64,000 bases of DNA from Lachnospiraceae bacterium (lineage in GTDB: Bacteria; Bacillota; Clostridia; Lachnospirales; Lachnospiraceae): the NCBI GenBank assembly GCA_015057625.1, contig SVDZ01000010.1:59189-123188 (forward strand). Reading direction: 5' to 3'. This document shows positions 53,870 through 62,066 of this stretch, in pieces. Position 1 is the first letter of the stretch. The number at the start of each line of letters is the position of its first letter. The translations under genes and the position numbers were made by a program. Under the pieces are notes generated by a model. It had not been told where the DNA came from. It saw only the letters and a list, made by a program, of their open reading frames with translations, and made no database searches.

Positions 53870-53978
53870 TTCATCAATTTCCTCATCTCTCGTATTTACC
53901 GAGTAGACACCGACAGCTGTCAGGATAACCTGATGCTCTTGGAACTTCCAAAATCTGTTCTAATTCTTTAATAGTCAT
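53870..53978 (-). pseudogene. Chimeric scar: MerR start joined to CDF transporter end
   Basis: From ATG 53978 (AGGAGG eight nt upstream) the first 14 codons read MTIKELEQILEVPR, the typical start of a MerR-family regulator. The sequence then switches frame into EHQVILTAVGVYSVNTRDEE (53938 to about 53878), the C-terminal domain of a CDF transporter, closely like the intact one at 29-30.1 kb (EHHVTLTAIGVYSVNTKDEE). GAGCA at the junction could be shared by both parents, suggesting deletion at a microhomology. Confidence 0.6.
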
Positions 53979-54208
53979 TCTAATGACCTCCTTTCCTGTT
54001 ATGCCCCAAATATAAGGTATAAACAAGGTTTACAGTCAATACTTTTTTCTATAATCAAGAAAAAAAGTGGCTTACGGGTTGTGTGCACCATGGCCTAATA
54101 TAATAATACCGCGGAATATGTCAAATAAAACGGACACGATAAAAGTCCACTACCCGAAGGTAGTGACCTAGTTATAGTTCTATGTGTATACAATTACATA
54201 CGTATTTT

Positions 54209-55021
54209 TTATTTATAATTATCACTCTTAACAAATCTGCATTTTGGATAGTTGCTGCAGCCATAAAACTTGCCATACTTTCCATTACGCAAAACAAGAT
54301 TGCCTCCACATTTGGGACATATTCCATTTGATATCTGTTGATTTTTCATTTGAATGTTTTGCTTTATTGACTGAGTGTGATCCCTTCGCTGTTCAGCCTC
54401 TACAATATTATTCTTAGTTAATGTCTCGTAAATGTTATCAACCTGATTATCTGTCAGTATAATGTTTTTATAATTCTGAATTACTTTAATCACATCAGAA
54501 TAATACACCACATGGGATGTAACATTAACTTTTAATTCAGCTTTATCAGAAAAAGCTATTATAGGAATAAACTTATCCTGCGGCAAATCTAGCAATTCCA
54601 TCAATGCCCTTATATGTCCATAGTTTTGTCTAAGCGGATTAAAAAACTGCGACTTTTTCTTATATATAGTCTGTGTCCACTTTTCTGACCTCTCACCACC
54701 GGTAATCCATCCCTGATAATTCTTGGTCTCTACTACAAACAAACCATACTTAGATATAACAATGTGATCAATCTGACTCGTCCCTCCTTTACTATTCTTA
54801 ATCATAATGTCGTTGCATATTTTATATGTATCCGCCGGGAGTTTTTTAAGTCTTCGCTTAATTGCCCCCTCTCCCATTTTACCTTTTACCAATGGTGTAT
54901 TAAGGATAGCGGCTACAATAACAAATCCTGCAATAATCACTAACCACATCTTATCTGAAGTACTGACGTTATTTGAAAATGAGTCTAAAAATGAATCGAC
55001 TGCAGTTTTAAGTAAATCCAT
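54209..55021 (-). CDS. NERD-domain protein with topoisomerase-type zinc finger
   Basis: 270 residues. N-terminal transmembrane helix about 25-42 (MWLVIIAGFVIVAAIL), NERD (nuclease-related) domain about 48-165 with GTSQIDHIVISKYGLFVVET and KNYQGWI, the Asp-(Glu)-Lys region of a PD-(D/E)XK-like fold, and a C-terminal four-Cys zinc ribbon of topoisomerase type (CPKCGGNLVLRNG, FYGCSNYPKC). Probably a DNA-processing protein at the membrane. Overlaps no gene; 17 bp behind the PD-(D/E)XK gene. GGAGG precedes the ATG. Confidence 0.83.
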   Translation of the reverse strand: MDLLKTAVDSFLDSFSNNVSTSDKMWLVIIAGFVIVAAILNTPLVKGKMGEGAIKRRLKKLPADTYKICNDIMIKNSKGGTSQIDHIVISKYGLFVVETKNYQGWITGGERSEKWTQTIYKKKSQFFNPLRQNYGHIRALMELLDLPQDKFIPIIAFSDKAELKVNVTSHVVYYSDVIKVIQNYKNIILTDNQVDNIYETLTKNNIVEAEQRRDHTQSIKQNIQMKNQQISNGICPKCGGNLVLRNGKYGKFYGCSNYPKCRFVKSDNYK

Positions 55022-55038
55022 GAGTGCACCTCCAAATG

Positions 55039-55467
55039 CTAAAATACCTTTAGCGTTTCTTTTTCAGTATCAAATTCGGCAAGTTTAATATTCTTTGGAA
55101 TTAACAAATGCTTATATCTTCTGTAATAATATTCAGCCAAACTTTCATCTCTACTTGGATGTATGGCTTTTGCCATTACAATATATTTCTCACAATCAAC
55201 CGGCAAATAAGAAAGGAAAAAAGCCGCCTCATTTAAAACTCCTAATTTTGCACTTGGTGAATTTCCACTTTCAGTCCATGTGTACCTCTTACATTCAATG
55301 ACCATAGTATTATCTTCGTTTGCAATATCATACTTGTGTCCTGTCTTTGGTTCACCTATTTCTATCACTTTTTCAAGTTCAAAAGATGAATTATATCTTC
55401 TTGAAAACCATTCAAACACCTGCTTTTGAAATTCAGCTCCATTTCCAGGATTATCACTATTACTCAT
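55039..55467 (-). CDS. PD-(D/E)XK nuclease-like protein
   Basis: 142 residues. KYDIANEDNTMVIECKRYTW contains the D...ExK core of restriction-type nucleases, with a Glu earlier (EIGEPKTGHKYD). Small size and no other domain; related to restriction endonuclease-like proteins of unknown specificity. No methyltransferase partner adjacent. Directly upstream of the NERD gene, so the two probably act together. Confidence 0.65.
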   Translation of the reverse strand: MSNSDNPGNGAEFQKQVFEWFSRRYNSSFELEKVIEIGEPKTGHKYDIANEDNTMVIECKRYTWTESGNSPSAKLGVLNEAAFFLSYLPVDCEKYIVMAKAIHPSRDESLAEYYYRRYKHLLIPKNIKLAEFDTEKETLKVF

Positions 55468-55487
55468 ATAAACACCTTCACTTTTCT

Positions 55488-55698
55488 TTATGTAAAATAT
55501 GTACTATTGTTTATTTTTTTATCTACTAAAATTTGAAATATTATTTCATCAGAAAACTTTTCAATATTTACTATTTTTCCTTTAATGATATTATAAAGCA
55601 CACTTCCAAAACGCTTACTGTCATTGAATAACAATTATCCCACAGATTTTTGAATCAATATTGTATATTGCTTTATCGATAATTCCAATGTAATCCAA
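55488..55698 (-). pseudogene. Frameshifted small gene
   Basis: A TTG at 55698 follows AGGAGG at good spacing and starts DYIGIIDKAIYNIDSKICGI, ending at TGA 55621-55623. The next frame takes over at once: NDSKRFGSVLYNIIKGKIVN and so on to TAA at 55488-55490. Together about 70 codons, broken by one frameshift. I do not recognise the family. It could be real if the shift were a sequencing error. Confidence 0.4.
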
Positions 55699-55720
55699 GA
55701 ACTTCCTCCTATCTCACATG

Positions 55721-56914
55721 TTACGAAATTAAATAAATATTATCCTTATCAAAACAAATCTCTGTTGTTCTATCATAAATCTGAATCATTTCTTCCAACT
55801 TGCACATAAAAACTCCAGTATTGGGGTTACTTACCTCTGCAAAAGAAGCAATAATATCGTCACTTATTCCGGATGCATTTGATTTTAACTTGCCACCGGT
55901 TTCCTGAAGAAATTCATTCACCTGCGCATCCTTAATTTTAGGAATATTTCCAATAACTTTACTCATCACACCACTTGCGGTTCCAAGCCCCTTTAAAACG
56001 TTTATTTCGATAGAGCCTTTTGACATTTTCTCCAGAAAAACTGAACAGTCAGCAAACAAATTTCGATATTCATCAGAATTCTTTCGAATCTCATTAATAG
56101 CCGCCTGCATATTTTCTTCCTTGAAATTTCCACTCAACATTATTTCTTCCAAGGAGGACAATGAAAATGAATATAAAGAAAGCCTATAATAATTAAATTT
56201 CTTTTGCATATCCTTTAATACACTCTCGACCTGCCCTTTAGCCACAACTAATTTCTTTGACTTCACAACATCTGCGACACTTTTCTGAAACGAAATCATA
56301 TTCTTTCTTGCCGTTCTTTGAATATCCAAAACCATCTTATGATTACTTGCAATAAAATGTTCATTATCCCAGTTATGTTTATATTTTTGGATAATTTCAT
56401 TCAACATAAGAACATCCGCTTCAATTTCTGACTCCTTTTCTATCTGAAGAAACGAAAGAATCTGCCTTTCCATATCTGCAATATTACCAAGTTCTTTTTC
56501 AATAGAAAAAAGCGCAACCGACATCATTATCATTGCTGGATTTGCATTCATAGCAATAGTATTTGTAGCCGAAATCGGATCTGCTGCTGCAAGTTGTGCC
56601 ATCTTAGATCCTCCATCTACGGTTTTAAATGCGCCCCAGTAGTTGCCATTTTTAGAGACCTTGAGTGCATCTCCCACACTTGCATTCGCCAATTTATATA
56701 ATCCATCAACGTTCATTGCCGTTGTTTGTGTAACTGTATTAAATGCTGGAATAAGTGACGAAACTCCTGCTCCTAACGAAGATAATTCCGCTATCGGCAT
56801 AGAAATAGTCCTGTCCCTAGGAATCGTATCATTTCTAACTTCTAGCAATAATTGTTCAGTAATAGCCGATATATCATTCTTTTCATTATCGTCAATTGGT
56901 ATAATATCTCCCAT
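55721..56914 (-). CDS. Hypothetical protein with helical coiled segments
   Basis: 397 residues, mostly helical. Two Ala/Met-rich hydrophobic stretches (ELSSLGAGVSSLIPAFNTV about 47-65, NTIAMNANPAMIMMSVALF about 127-145) and long charged helices about 150-330 (IEADVLMLNEIIQKYKHNWD). WGAFKTVDGGSKMAQLAAAD at about 105-124 looks like a conserved motif. I cannot place it in a family. It lies at the head of a group of DNA-associated genes on the same strand, which suggests but does not prove a common role. Confidence 0.5.
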   Translation of the reverse strand: MGDIIPIDDNEKNDISAITEQLLLEVRNDTIPRDRTISMPIAELSSLGAGVSSLIPAFNTVTQTTAMNVDGLYKLANASVGDALKVSKNGNYWGAFKTVDGGSKMAQLAAADPISATNTIAMNANPAMIMMSVALFSIEKELGNIADMERQILSFLQIEKESEIEADVLMLNEIIQKYKHNWDNEHFIASNHKMVLDIQRTARKNMISFQKSVADVVKSKKLVVAKGQVESVLKDMQKKFNYYRLSLYSFSLSSLEEIMLSGNFKEENMQAAINEIRKNSDEYRNLFADCSVFLEKMSKGSIEINVLKGLGTASGVMSKVIGNIPKIKDAQVNEFLQETGGKLKSNASGISDDIIASFAEVSNPNTGVFMCKLEEMIQIYDRTTEICFDKDNIYLIS

Positions 56915-57086
56915 AATTACACCTCACAATTCTTTTGATAACCATTTATGTAATTTTTCCGACCTATAATTTCTATCTTTTATTATACCATACAAACAAT
57001 TTTCTCAATACTAAAAATGCTTATTTCTCGCGTTTTTCCTATGCTTTTCGTACGTTTTCACAACATGATATTTAGAATTATTTAAG

Positions 57087-57395
57087 CTACTCCTCTTCAT
57101 CCAGAATCAATTCACACACAACGCCTCTATCCATCTTATACATTACTTTTCCATAAGCTGTATCGCCAATCTTGTCGTAAATTCTTCCAGCACTGTAGCA
57201 CTCACCGATAACTGTATGACAGCTATTAGCCACATGACCGATAGTTGCAACTCCCGGAAGTTTAACAAGAATTGCCTCGTTATCATACTTGTTATCAGGC
57301 TCCTTTTCGAGCATCACTTCCATACTCGGTTCAATAAATTCATCACCTTCAAAATGATGCATTCCTGTAATTGTAAAGTAAATCTTCTTCATCAT
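57087..57395 (-). CDS. HIRAN-domain protein
   Basis: 102 residues, a lone HIRAN domain: YFTITGMHHFEGDEFIEPS, LEKEPDNKYDNEAILVKL, TIGHVANSCHTVIGECYSAG. HIRAN binds 3' DNA ends or damaged DNA, as in HLTF/Rad5 helicases; stand-alone forms are common in Firmicutes. ATGATG start behind AGGAGG. No helicase is attached. Confidence 0.82.
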   Translation of the reverse strand: MMKKIYFTITGMHHFEGDEFIEPSMEVMLEKEPDNKYDNEAILVKLPGVATIGHVANSCHTVIGECYSAGRIYDKIGDTAYGKVMYKMDRGVVCELILDEEE

Positions 57396-57523
57396 AATCG
57401 TGTCCTCCTAACTCATTTTTCTCTTTCCTTTAGTTCTCAGAAGGTATTGTTCTTTCCTTCTACTAAAATTTTAACCTATCATTTGTCCCTTTTTGCGGAC
57501 ACAATCACCCTAGACGCAAAAAA

Positions 57524-57549
57524 TCTGCAGCAACTTTCGCTACTGCAGA
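57524..57549 (-). terminator. Terminator of the agrBD unit
   Basis: TCTGCAG/CTGCAGA 7-bp stem with inner AGC/GCT pairing; on the minus strand it is followed by TTTTTT. About 60 bp beyond the agrD stop. Confidence 0.7.
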
Positions 57550-57612
57550 CCTCATCATTTACTATTTTTTTCATATAGAATTCAGCCTTGTCACTAAATC
57601 CTTCTCGCCTGT

Positions 57613-57747
57613 CTATTCTTTGAATTCAGGTTCTCCAAAAAGACAAAGACTAAATCCCGTATATCGGAATACGCTGAATAACCCAAGACACATTGTACAG
57701 ACCACTGATAATGTATTTAGCGTTATTTTTTTCCTGATGTTTTTCAT
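57613..57747 (-). CDS. agrD: AgrD-like cyclic autoinducer peptide precursor
   Basis: 44 residues from ATG 57747 (GGAGAGG upstream) to TAG 57613-57615. Amphipathic N-terminus MKNIRKKITLNTLSVVCTMC, then GFSLCLFGEPEFKE. C36 followed by LFG and the acidic EPE recall the AgrD pattern of a ring-forming Cys and EPExP tail, where AgrB cleaves and forms a thiolactone. Starts 69 bp behind agrB on the same strand. No agrC or agrA in the window. Confidence 0.7.
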   Translation of the reverse strand: MKNIRKKITLNTLSVVCTMCLGLFSVFRYTGFSLCLFGEPEFKE

Positions 57748-57816
57748 TCTTAGCACCTCTCCTCCTATTAATATTTATAGTTAATATCACTTACAACTTG
57801 TAAGTAATAATCTAAC

Positions 57817-58380
57817 TTATTGTTTATTCAAAAAATATTGATGCACATTGGCAATAATCAGTTGAAAGAATTGCAAATTAATTGTCCAAAACATTGCTTC
57901 AGTAATTGCGGTTACAGATGTAATGTAAAATATTATTAAAAAAATCAAAAGGTAAACAAATATTTTTTCATGACATTTCTTTATCATTGCAGTTGTTGCT
58001 TCATCTCTGTAAATACTTCTGACCGGTTTTAAAATCATTGAAAGTACAATACAAACAAATAAATCAACGATAGCAAATAACTGAGTGATATCTATAAAAT
58101 AGGGGAAAATAATTATCGATAGAAAAAGAACTACAAATGATACTATAAGGCATGAAATGTAACTGTTAAAATGTAGTCCTCCTGAGTTTGTTCTTATCGC
58201 TAAAAGAACAATTACGGAAAAAATATATTCCTTTTCTTTGTCCAATAATCCAAAAATAACAAACATTATTAGCAATTTTGATATTTCAGAACCAATAATA
58301 GTTAAGACATACCTGATTTTGCTATAATCAGTATTAGTAAAACCCAAATCTTCTTTTATTAATATTTCTATATTTTTCAT
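57817..58380 (-). CDS. agrB: AgrB-like autoinducer-processing membrane peptidase
   Basis: 187 residues from ATG 58380; a TTG seven codons earlier is possible, and neither has a strong SD. About five transmembrane helices. Catalytic His and Cys lie seven residues apart in RTNSGGLHFNSYISC (H70, C77), as in staphylococcal AgrB (His77, Cys84). Cleaves AgrD and cyclises the peptide. Forms an orphan agrBD pair. Confidence 0.85.
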   Translation of the reverse strand: MKNIEILIKEDLGFTNTDYSKIRYVLTIIGSEISKLLIMFVIFGLLDKEKEYIFSVIVLLAIRTNSGGLHFNSYISCLIVSFVVLFLSIIIFPYFIDITQLFAIVDLFVCIVLSMILKPVRSIYRDEATTAMIKKCHEKIFVYLLIFLIIFYITSVTAITEAMFWTINLQFFQLIIANVHQYFLNKQ

Positions 58381-58500
58381 CTTTCGCGAGAACCCACCCA
58401 ATTATTCTTCAAATTCAAGAATTAAAAAAATATTTTCTTGGATTCTACTACAATAGCATATTTTTTCTTAGATTTAAAGAAAAATATTACCAGAAAAATA

Positions 58501-58527
58501 CCGCCTATCTCTCAAAAAGATAAGCGG
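58501..58527 (-). terminator. Terminator of the flavodoxin gene
   Basis: CCGCCTATCT/AGATAAGCGG; fully paired in the minus RNA with one U-G, followed by TATTTTTC. Lies 56 bp past the stop codon. Confidence 0.75.
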
Positions 58528-58582
58528 TTAATAAAAATCACAGATTCTTTTGAGGGAGTGATACTCCCAGTTATTTATTTTC

Positions 58583-59059
58583 TCATTTCACTCCTTTTGC
58601 CCATGAACTTAATTCATCCTCTGAAGCATTACTTCCAAAACGCTTTCCTTCCACAACCTTTGCGCCCTTTGCCAGCGCCTGCATATTTGCTGAGCTATCG
58701 CCCAAACCACTTCCACCGGATGTTGCAAACGGAACTATTGTCTTTCCTTCGAAATTATACGCTTCCAAAAATGTATCTATAATTGAAGGTTCTCTGTACC
58801 ACCAGATTGGGAAGCCAACAAACACAGTATCGTACTTTTCAATGTCATCAACACTATTTCCAATTGCAGGTCTTGAACTTCTGTCATTCATCTCCACAGA
58901 ACTTCTGCTCTGCTTATCCTGCCAATTCAAATCCGCACTTGTGTATGGTGTCTCAGGCTTAATCTCGTAAATGTCTGCACCGATTGCCTTTGCTAATCTC
59001 TCCGACAATTTCGCTGTTACCCCACTGGCACTGAAATATGCCACTAATGTTTTACTCAT
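58583..59059 (-). CDS. Flavodoxin (flavodoxin_4 type)
   Basis: 158 residues. FMN loop AYFSASGVTAKLSERLAKAI at 8-27 and flavin-contacting VGFPIWWYREPSIIDTFLE and TSGGSGLGDSS. A NAD(P)H- or ferredoxin-dependent redox partner. AGGAGG precedes the start; the HD-hydrolase gene ends 24 bp upstream, so the two may be co-transcribed. Confidence 0.85.
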   Translation of the reverse strand: MSKTLVAYFSASGVTAKLSERLAKAIGADIYEIKPETPYTSADLNWQDKQSRSSVEMNDRSSRPAIGNSVDDIEKYDTVFVGFPIWWYREPSIIDTFLEAYNFEGKTIVPFATSGGSGLGDSSANMQALAKGAKVVEGKRFGSNASEDELSSWAKGVK

Positions 59060-59083
59060 AGTATTATCCTCCTAATTAATTTT

Positions 59084-59680
59084 CTATATTTCCTGCGCCA
59101 TCGCCTCATTAATAATATCTTCTGTTGCAGCCATGGCCTGAAGCGTCATTTCAAGCAGCTTATTCAATTCCCAGCCAAGCTGATTTGCACCACGCTCGAT
59201 CACTTCTCTGGAACAGCCTGCTGCAAAACCTTTACTCTTATACTTCTTTTTGAGAGATTTCAATTCCATATCCTTCGTGCTCTTAGACGGTCTCATAAGT
59301 GCTGCTGCTCCAATCAGACCGGTAAGTTCATCCGTAGCAAAAAGAACCTTTTCCATTTCATGTACAGGTTCAACATCTATCGTTGTACCGCATCCGACAG
59401 TTATCCCATATCCATGGGAGCAAACGGCATGAATGATATCCTCACTTACTCCACCATTCCTTAAAAGCTCCGGAGCTTTCAGACAATGCTCTTCCGGGTA
59501 CAGTTCAAAATCAATATCATGGAGCAGCCCAACAATACCCCAGTATTCTACATCGTCACCATATCCCAGTTCCTTTGCAAACCATTTCATCACAGCCTCT
59601 ACCGTGAGTGAATGCTGAATATGAAAAGAATCCTTATTGTACTGCTTTAAAAGTGTGAATGCTTCATCTCTTGTAATCAT
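59084..59680 (-). CDS. HD-domain phosphohydrolase
   Basis: 198 residues from ATG 59680 (GGAG eight nt upstream; the longer frame has no SD). HD pattern: His in FHIQHSLTVEAVMKW, HD in GLLHDIDFELYPEEH, and the later SHGYGITVG and ATDELTGLIGAAAL. Looks like the family of metal-dependent hydrolases of nucleotide or related phosphates; substrate unknown. Shares an upstream element with the metallopeptidase gene at 26.7 kb. Confidence 0.8.
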   Translation of the reverse strand: MITRDEAFTLLKQYNKDSFHIQHSLTVEAVMKWFAKELGYGDDVEYWGIVGLLHDIDFELYPEEHCLKAPELLRNGGVSEDIIHAVCSHGYGITVGCGTTIDVEPVHEMEKVLFATDELTGLIGAAALMRPSKSTKDMELKSLKKKYKSKGFAAGCSREVIERGANQLGWELNKLLEMTLQAMAATEDIINEAMAQEI

Positions 59681-59754
59681 TTTTTCATCTCCAATCGTAT
59701 ATAAATATGCAATTCTATTTAAAAGGCGAGACAATTCACCTAAATCATCTACTT

Positions 59755-59803
59755 CATCATATCACACTTTCCACCCCCACACTACAAACCTCCAGCCATT
59801 TTT
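59755..59803 (-). promoter_or_regulatory. Promoter-like element, second copy
   Basis: Minus strand TTTGTAGTG, GTGGGGGTGG, then AAAGTGTGATATGATG, about 77% identical to 26731-26779. The distance from TTGTAG to TATGAT is 20 bp in both copies. Confidence 0.45.
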
Positions 59804-59997
59804 GTTATGGACAAATCATACCAAAATAGTATTCATTTGAAAAATCGGTAGCTTTTATCGCGAGTGATAATTAGAATTTATCGCTAAAAAAGAAGACTAA
59901 ACCGTTCGAATAAAATCCACAAAATTATCATAATTATTAATTACAATATGCCCGATGATTTTAAAATATTTTATCTTGTTTTACATAGGAGATTATT

Positions 59998-61080
59998 ATG
60001 GAAAAAGCTTTGATTGCCATGAGCGGCGGCGTGGATAGTAGCGTAGCTGCAGTTCTCATGAAAGAAAAAGGATATGAACCAATTGGGATTACAATGAAAC
60101 TCTATGATAATGAGGATATTTATATTAACAAAGAAAAAACTTGTTGTTCTCTAAGTGATATTGAGGATGCCAGAGCTGTGGCGCTTAAGGCCGACTTTCC
60201 TTATTATGTTCTCAATTTTAAAGCCCAATTTAAAGAAAAAGTTATAGATAAATTTGTATCATGCTATATGTGCGGCAGTACGCCTAACCCATGTATAGAT
60301 TGTAACAGATATCTTAAATTTGATGAGCTTTACAGACGTGCCAAGGAATTAGAGTGTGAATATATTGTCACGGGGCATTATGCCAGAGTGCATTTTGATG
60401 AGGATACCGGTAAGTATCAGTTGTTAAAAGGTGTGGATGATAGAAAGGATCAAAGTTATGTTTTATATCATCTTACCCAGGAACAGTTAGCTCATACTAT
60501 TTTTCCTTTAGGTGAATACACAAAAGATGAAATCAGATCTAAGGCGGAGGAGTATGGTTTGCACAATGCCAATAAAAGAGACAGTCAGGATATTTGTTTT
60601 ATTCCTGATGGTGATTATATAAAGTTCATCGAGGAATTCAATAACAAAAAGATTGGTTCAGGAAATATTTTAGATATTAACGGAAAAGTGGTTGGAAGAC
60701 ACAAAGGATATTATAAGTATACTCTCGGACAGAGAAAGGGCGTTAATGTATCCAGATTGGGAAAGAATTATGTGTTGGAAATAAAAGCCGATACCAATGA
60801 GCTTGTTATCGGAAGAAATAAAGATTTATTTAAGACAACACTTATTGCTGATTCATTTAATTGGATAAGCGGTGAGTCGCCAAAGGAGCCTGTTAAGGTT
60901 CAGGCCAGAACCAGATATCATCAGGCACTAGCCGATGCTACCGCCGAGGTTTTAGAGGATGGCAGAGTGAAGGTGATTTTTGATGAACCACAGAGAGCTA
61001 TGACCAAGGGGCAATCAGCTGTTTTATACGATGGCGATGTGGTCTTGGGCGGCGGAGAAATCGTGGAGGTAGCACAATAA
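59998..61080 (+). CDS. mnmA: tRNA-specific 2-thiouridylase MnmA
   Basis: 360 residues, typical length. PP-loop MSGGVDSSVAAVLMKEKGYE, catalytic Cys in GSTPNPCIDCNRYLKF, second Cys in RDSQDICFIPDGDY, and the C-terminal beta-barrel with GQRKGVNVSRLGKNY and TKGQSAVLYDGDVVLGGG. Adds sulfur to U34 of Lys, Glu and Gln tRNAs with sulfur from a cysteine desulfurase. AGGAG precedes the ATG. Stands alone; the 263 bp upstream are AT-rich with the shared element. Confidence 0.95.
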   Translation: MEKALIAMSGGVDSSVAAVLMKEKGYEPIGITMKLYDNEDIYINKEKTCCSLSDIEDARAVALKADFPYYVLNFKAQFKEKVIDKFVSCYMCGSTPNPCIDCNRYLKFDELYRRAKELECEYIVTGHYARVHFDEDTGKYQLLKGVDDRKDQSYVLYHLTQEQLAHTIFPLGEYTKDEIRSKAEEYGLHNANKRDSQDICFIPDGDYIKFIEEFNNKKIGSGNILDINGKVVGRHKGYYKYTLGQRKGVNVSRLGKNYVLEIKADTNELVIGRNKDLFKTTLIADSFNWISGESPKEPVKVQARTRYHQALADATAEVLEDGRVKVIFDEPQRAMTKGQSAVLYDGDVVLGGGEIVEVAQ

Positions 61081-61108
61081 ATTCAAGACTCGCTACCTCC
61101 ACATAACA

Positions 61109-61128
61109 AAGTGTCGCTTGCGACACTT
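61109..61128. repeat. Short palindromic element, copy 1
   Basis: AAGTGTCG-CTTG-CGACACTT, preceded by CATAACA, after mnmA. A related copy lies at 61938 with a G-C pair changed to A-T in both arms. May act as a weak terminator. Confidence 0.65.
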
Positions 61129-61142
61129 ATCGTGGGAGAAAT

Positions 61143-61466
61143 TTAATTGCGTATAAATTTTTCATCCGATGTTGGCAAATCATCAGAAACAAATCTTTCC
61201 ACTTTCATATGAAGATCATACTTTTCACGAAGTTCCATAATAGTCTTCATCATCGGTGAAGCATGATGCTTATCAATTGCTTCCTGATTCTCCCATGCAT
61301 CAATCAAAAGAATCGTCTCCGGGTCATTCATCGGGAAGAAATACTCATATCTGACATTTCCTTCTTCCGCACGAATCTTCCCTGCGGTACCACTATTTTC
61401 CATTTCTTCAGCAAATCTACGGGCGTTGCCATCTTTGCCTGTATAATACAAATTTACTGTAATCAT
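61143..61466 (-). CDS. Antibiotic biosynthesis monooxygenase (ABM) domain protein
   Basis: 107 residues from ATG 61466 (GAGGTG six nt upstream). Single ferredoxin-like ABM domain: ITVNLYYTGKDGNARRFAEE, RYEYFFPMNDPETILLIDAW, ENQEAIDKHHASPMMKTIME. The His pair and WEN block fit YgiN-like quinol or heme-related monooxygenases. Small, cytosolic, no partner visible. Confidence 0.83.
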   Translation of the reverse strand: MITVNLYYTGKDGNARRFAEEMENSGTAGKIRAEEGNVRYEYFFPMNDPETILLIDAWENQEAIDKHHASPMMKTIMELREKYDLHMKVERFVSDDLPTSDEKFIRN

Positions 61467-61600
61467 ATAATTCACCTCATTTTTTTATAAGCGTGGTATC
61501 AAACCCTTGTTAGTTTGATTATACTACTTATATTTAACTCCGAGTCAATAATCTTTTTATTTTTATGCAAAATAAAAGATTCCATCTCTACTTACCGTAT

Positions 61601-61918
61601 TTATTTTCCCAATAACTTTAGCCCCACAATTCCACTTATAATTAGAACTATACATATTACTTGTGGTAAAGATATTTTCTCATTAAACATCAATACCCCC
61701 AAAACGTAGGTTCCAACAATTCCAAATCCTGTCCACATTGCATATGCAGTTCCAATAGGTAACTTCTTAAGTGCCATTGCGAGAAATACAGCACTAAGAA
61801 TATATCCTACAACCGTGATTGCTGACGGAATAAAAACTTTAAATCCATTAGATGCTTTCATTGCAACTGCCCATGTCACTTCTAAAACTCCTGCGAATAA
61901 TAACCATATCCATTCCAT
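61601..61918 (-). CDS. Small multidrug resistance family exporter, Gdx/SugE type
   Basis: 105 residues, four transmembrane helices. Glu13 and Trp16 in AGVLEVTWAVAMKASNGF and the block LPIGTAYAMWTGFGIVGTYV mark the Gdx (SugE) branch, which exports guanidinium or small quaternary ammonium compounds with proton exchange. AGGAGG precedes the ATG. Its upstream region is unusually hairpin-rich. No second SMR gene follows, so it should be a homodimer. Confidence 0.87.
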   Translation of the reverse strand: MEWIWLLFAGVLEVTWAVAMKASNGFKVFIPSAITVVGYILSAVFLAMALKKLPIGTAYAMWTGFGIVGTYVLGVLMFNEKISLPQVICIVLIISGIVGLKLLGK

Positions 61919-61937
61919 AGAAACCTCCTAAATAACA

Positions 61938-61957
61938 AAGTGTCACTTGTGACACTT
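61938..61957. repeat. Short palindromic element, copy 2
   Basis: AAGTGTCA-CTTG-TGACACTT, preceded by AATAACA, just upstream of the SMR gene SD. Compensatory change relative to copy 1. Confidence 0.65.
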
Positions 61958-61965
61958 CGCGCGCG

Positions 61966-62064
61966 AGCGGATGCGTCAGCATAAATACATCTCCGCGAGC
62001 TGCGCATCCTTGCGGAGCATTTTTATTTCATGGGGAAGTTCAAAGAACTTTCCTATGAAATAAA
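61966..62064. other. Hairpin-rich leader with alternative stems
   Basis: GGATGCG.CAGC (61969-61980) pairs with GCTGCGCATCC (61999-62009), but CTCCGC (61991-61996) can instead pair with GCGGAG (62012-62017); the two exclude each other. Next comes a 20-bp stem (62022-62041 with 62045-62064), fully paired only in plus-strand RNA because its two wobbles become C/A on minus. The stretch is much richer in GC than its surroundings at 61951-62017. Confidence 0.55.
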
Positions 62065-62066
62065 AA

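Noticed and set aside
57613..58380. Complete agrBDCA quorum-sensing operon
   Set aside because: A terminator follows agrD, and neither a sensor kinase nor a LytTR regulator lies on either side.
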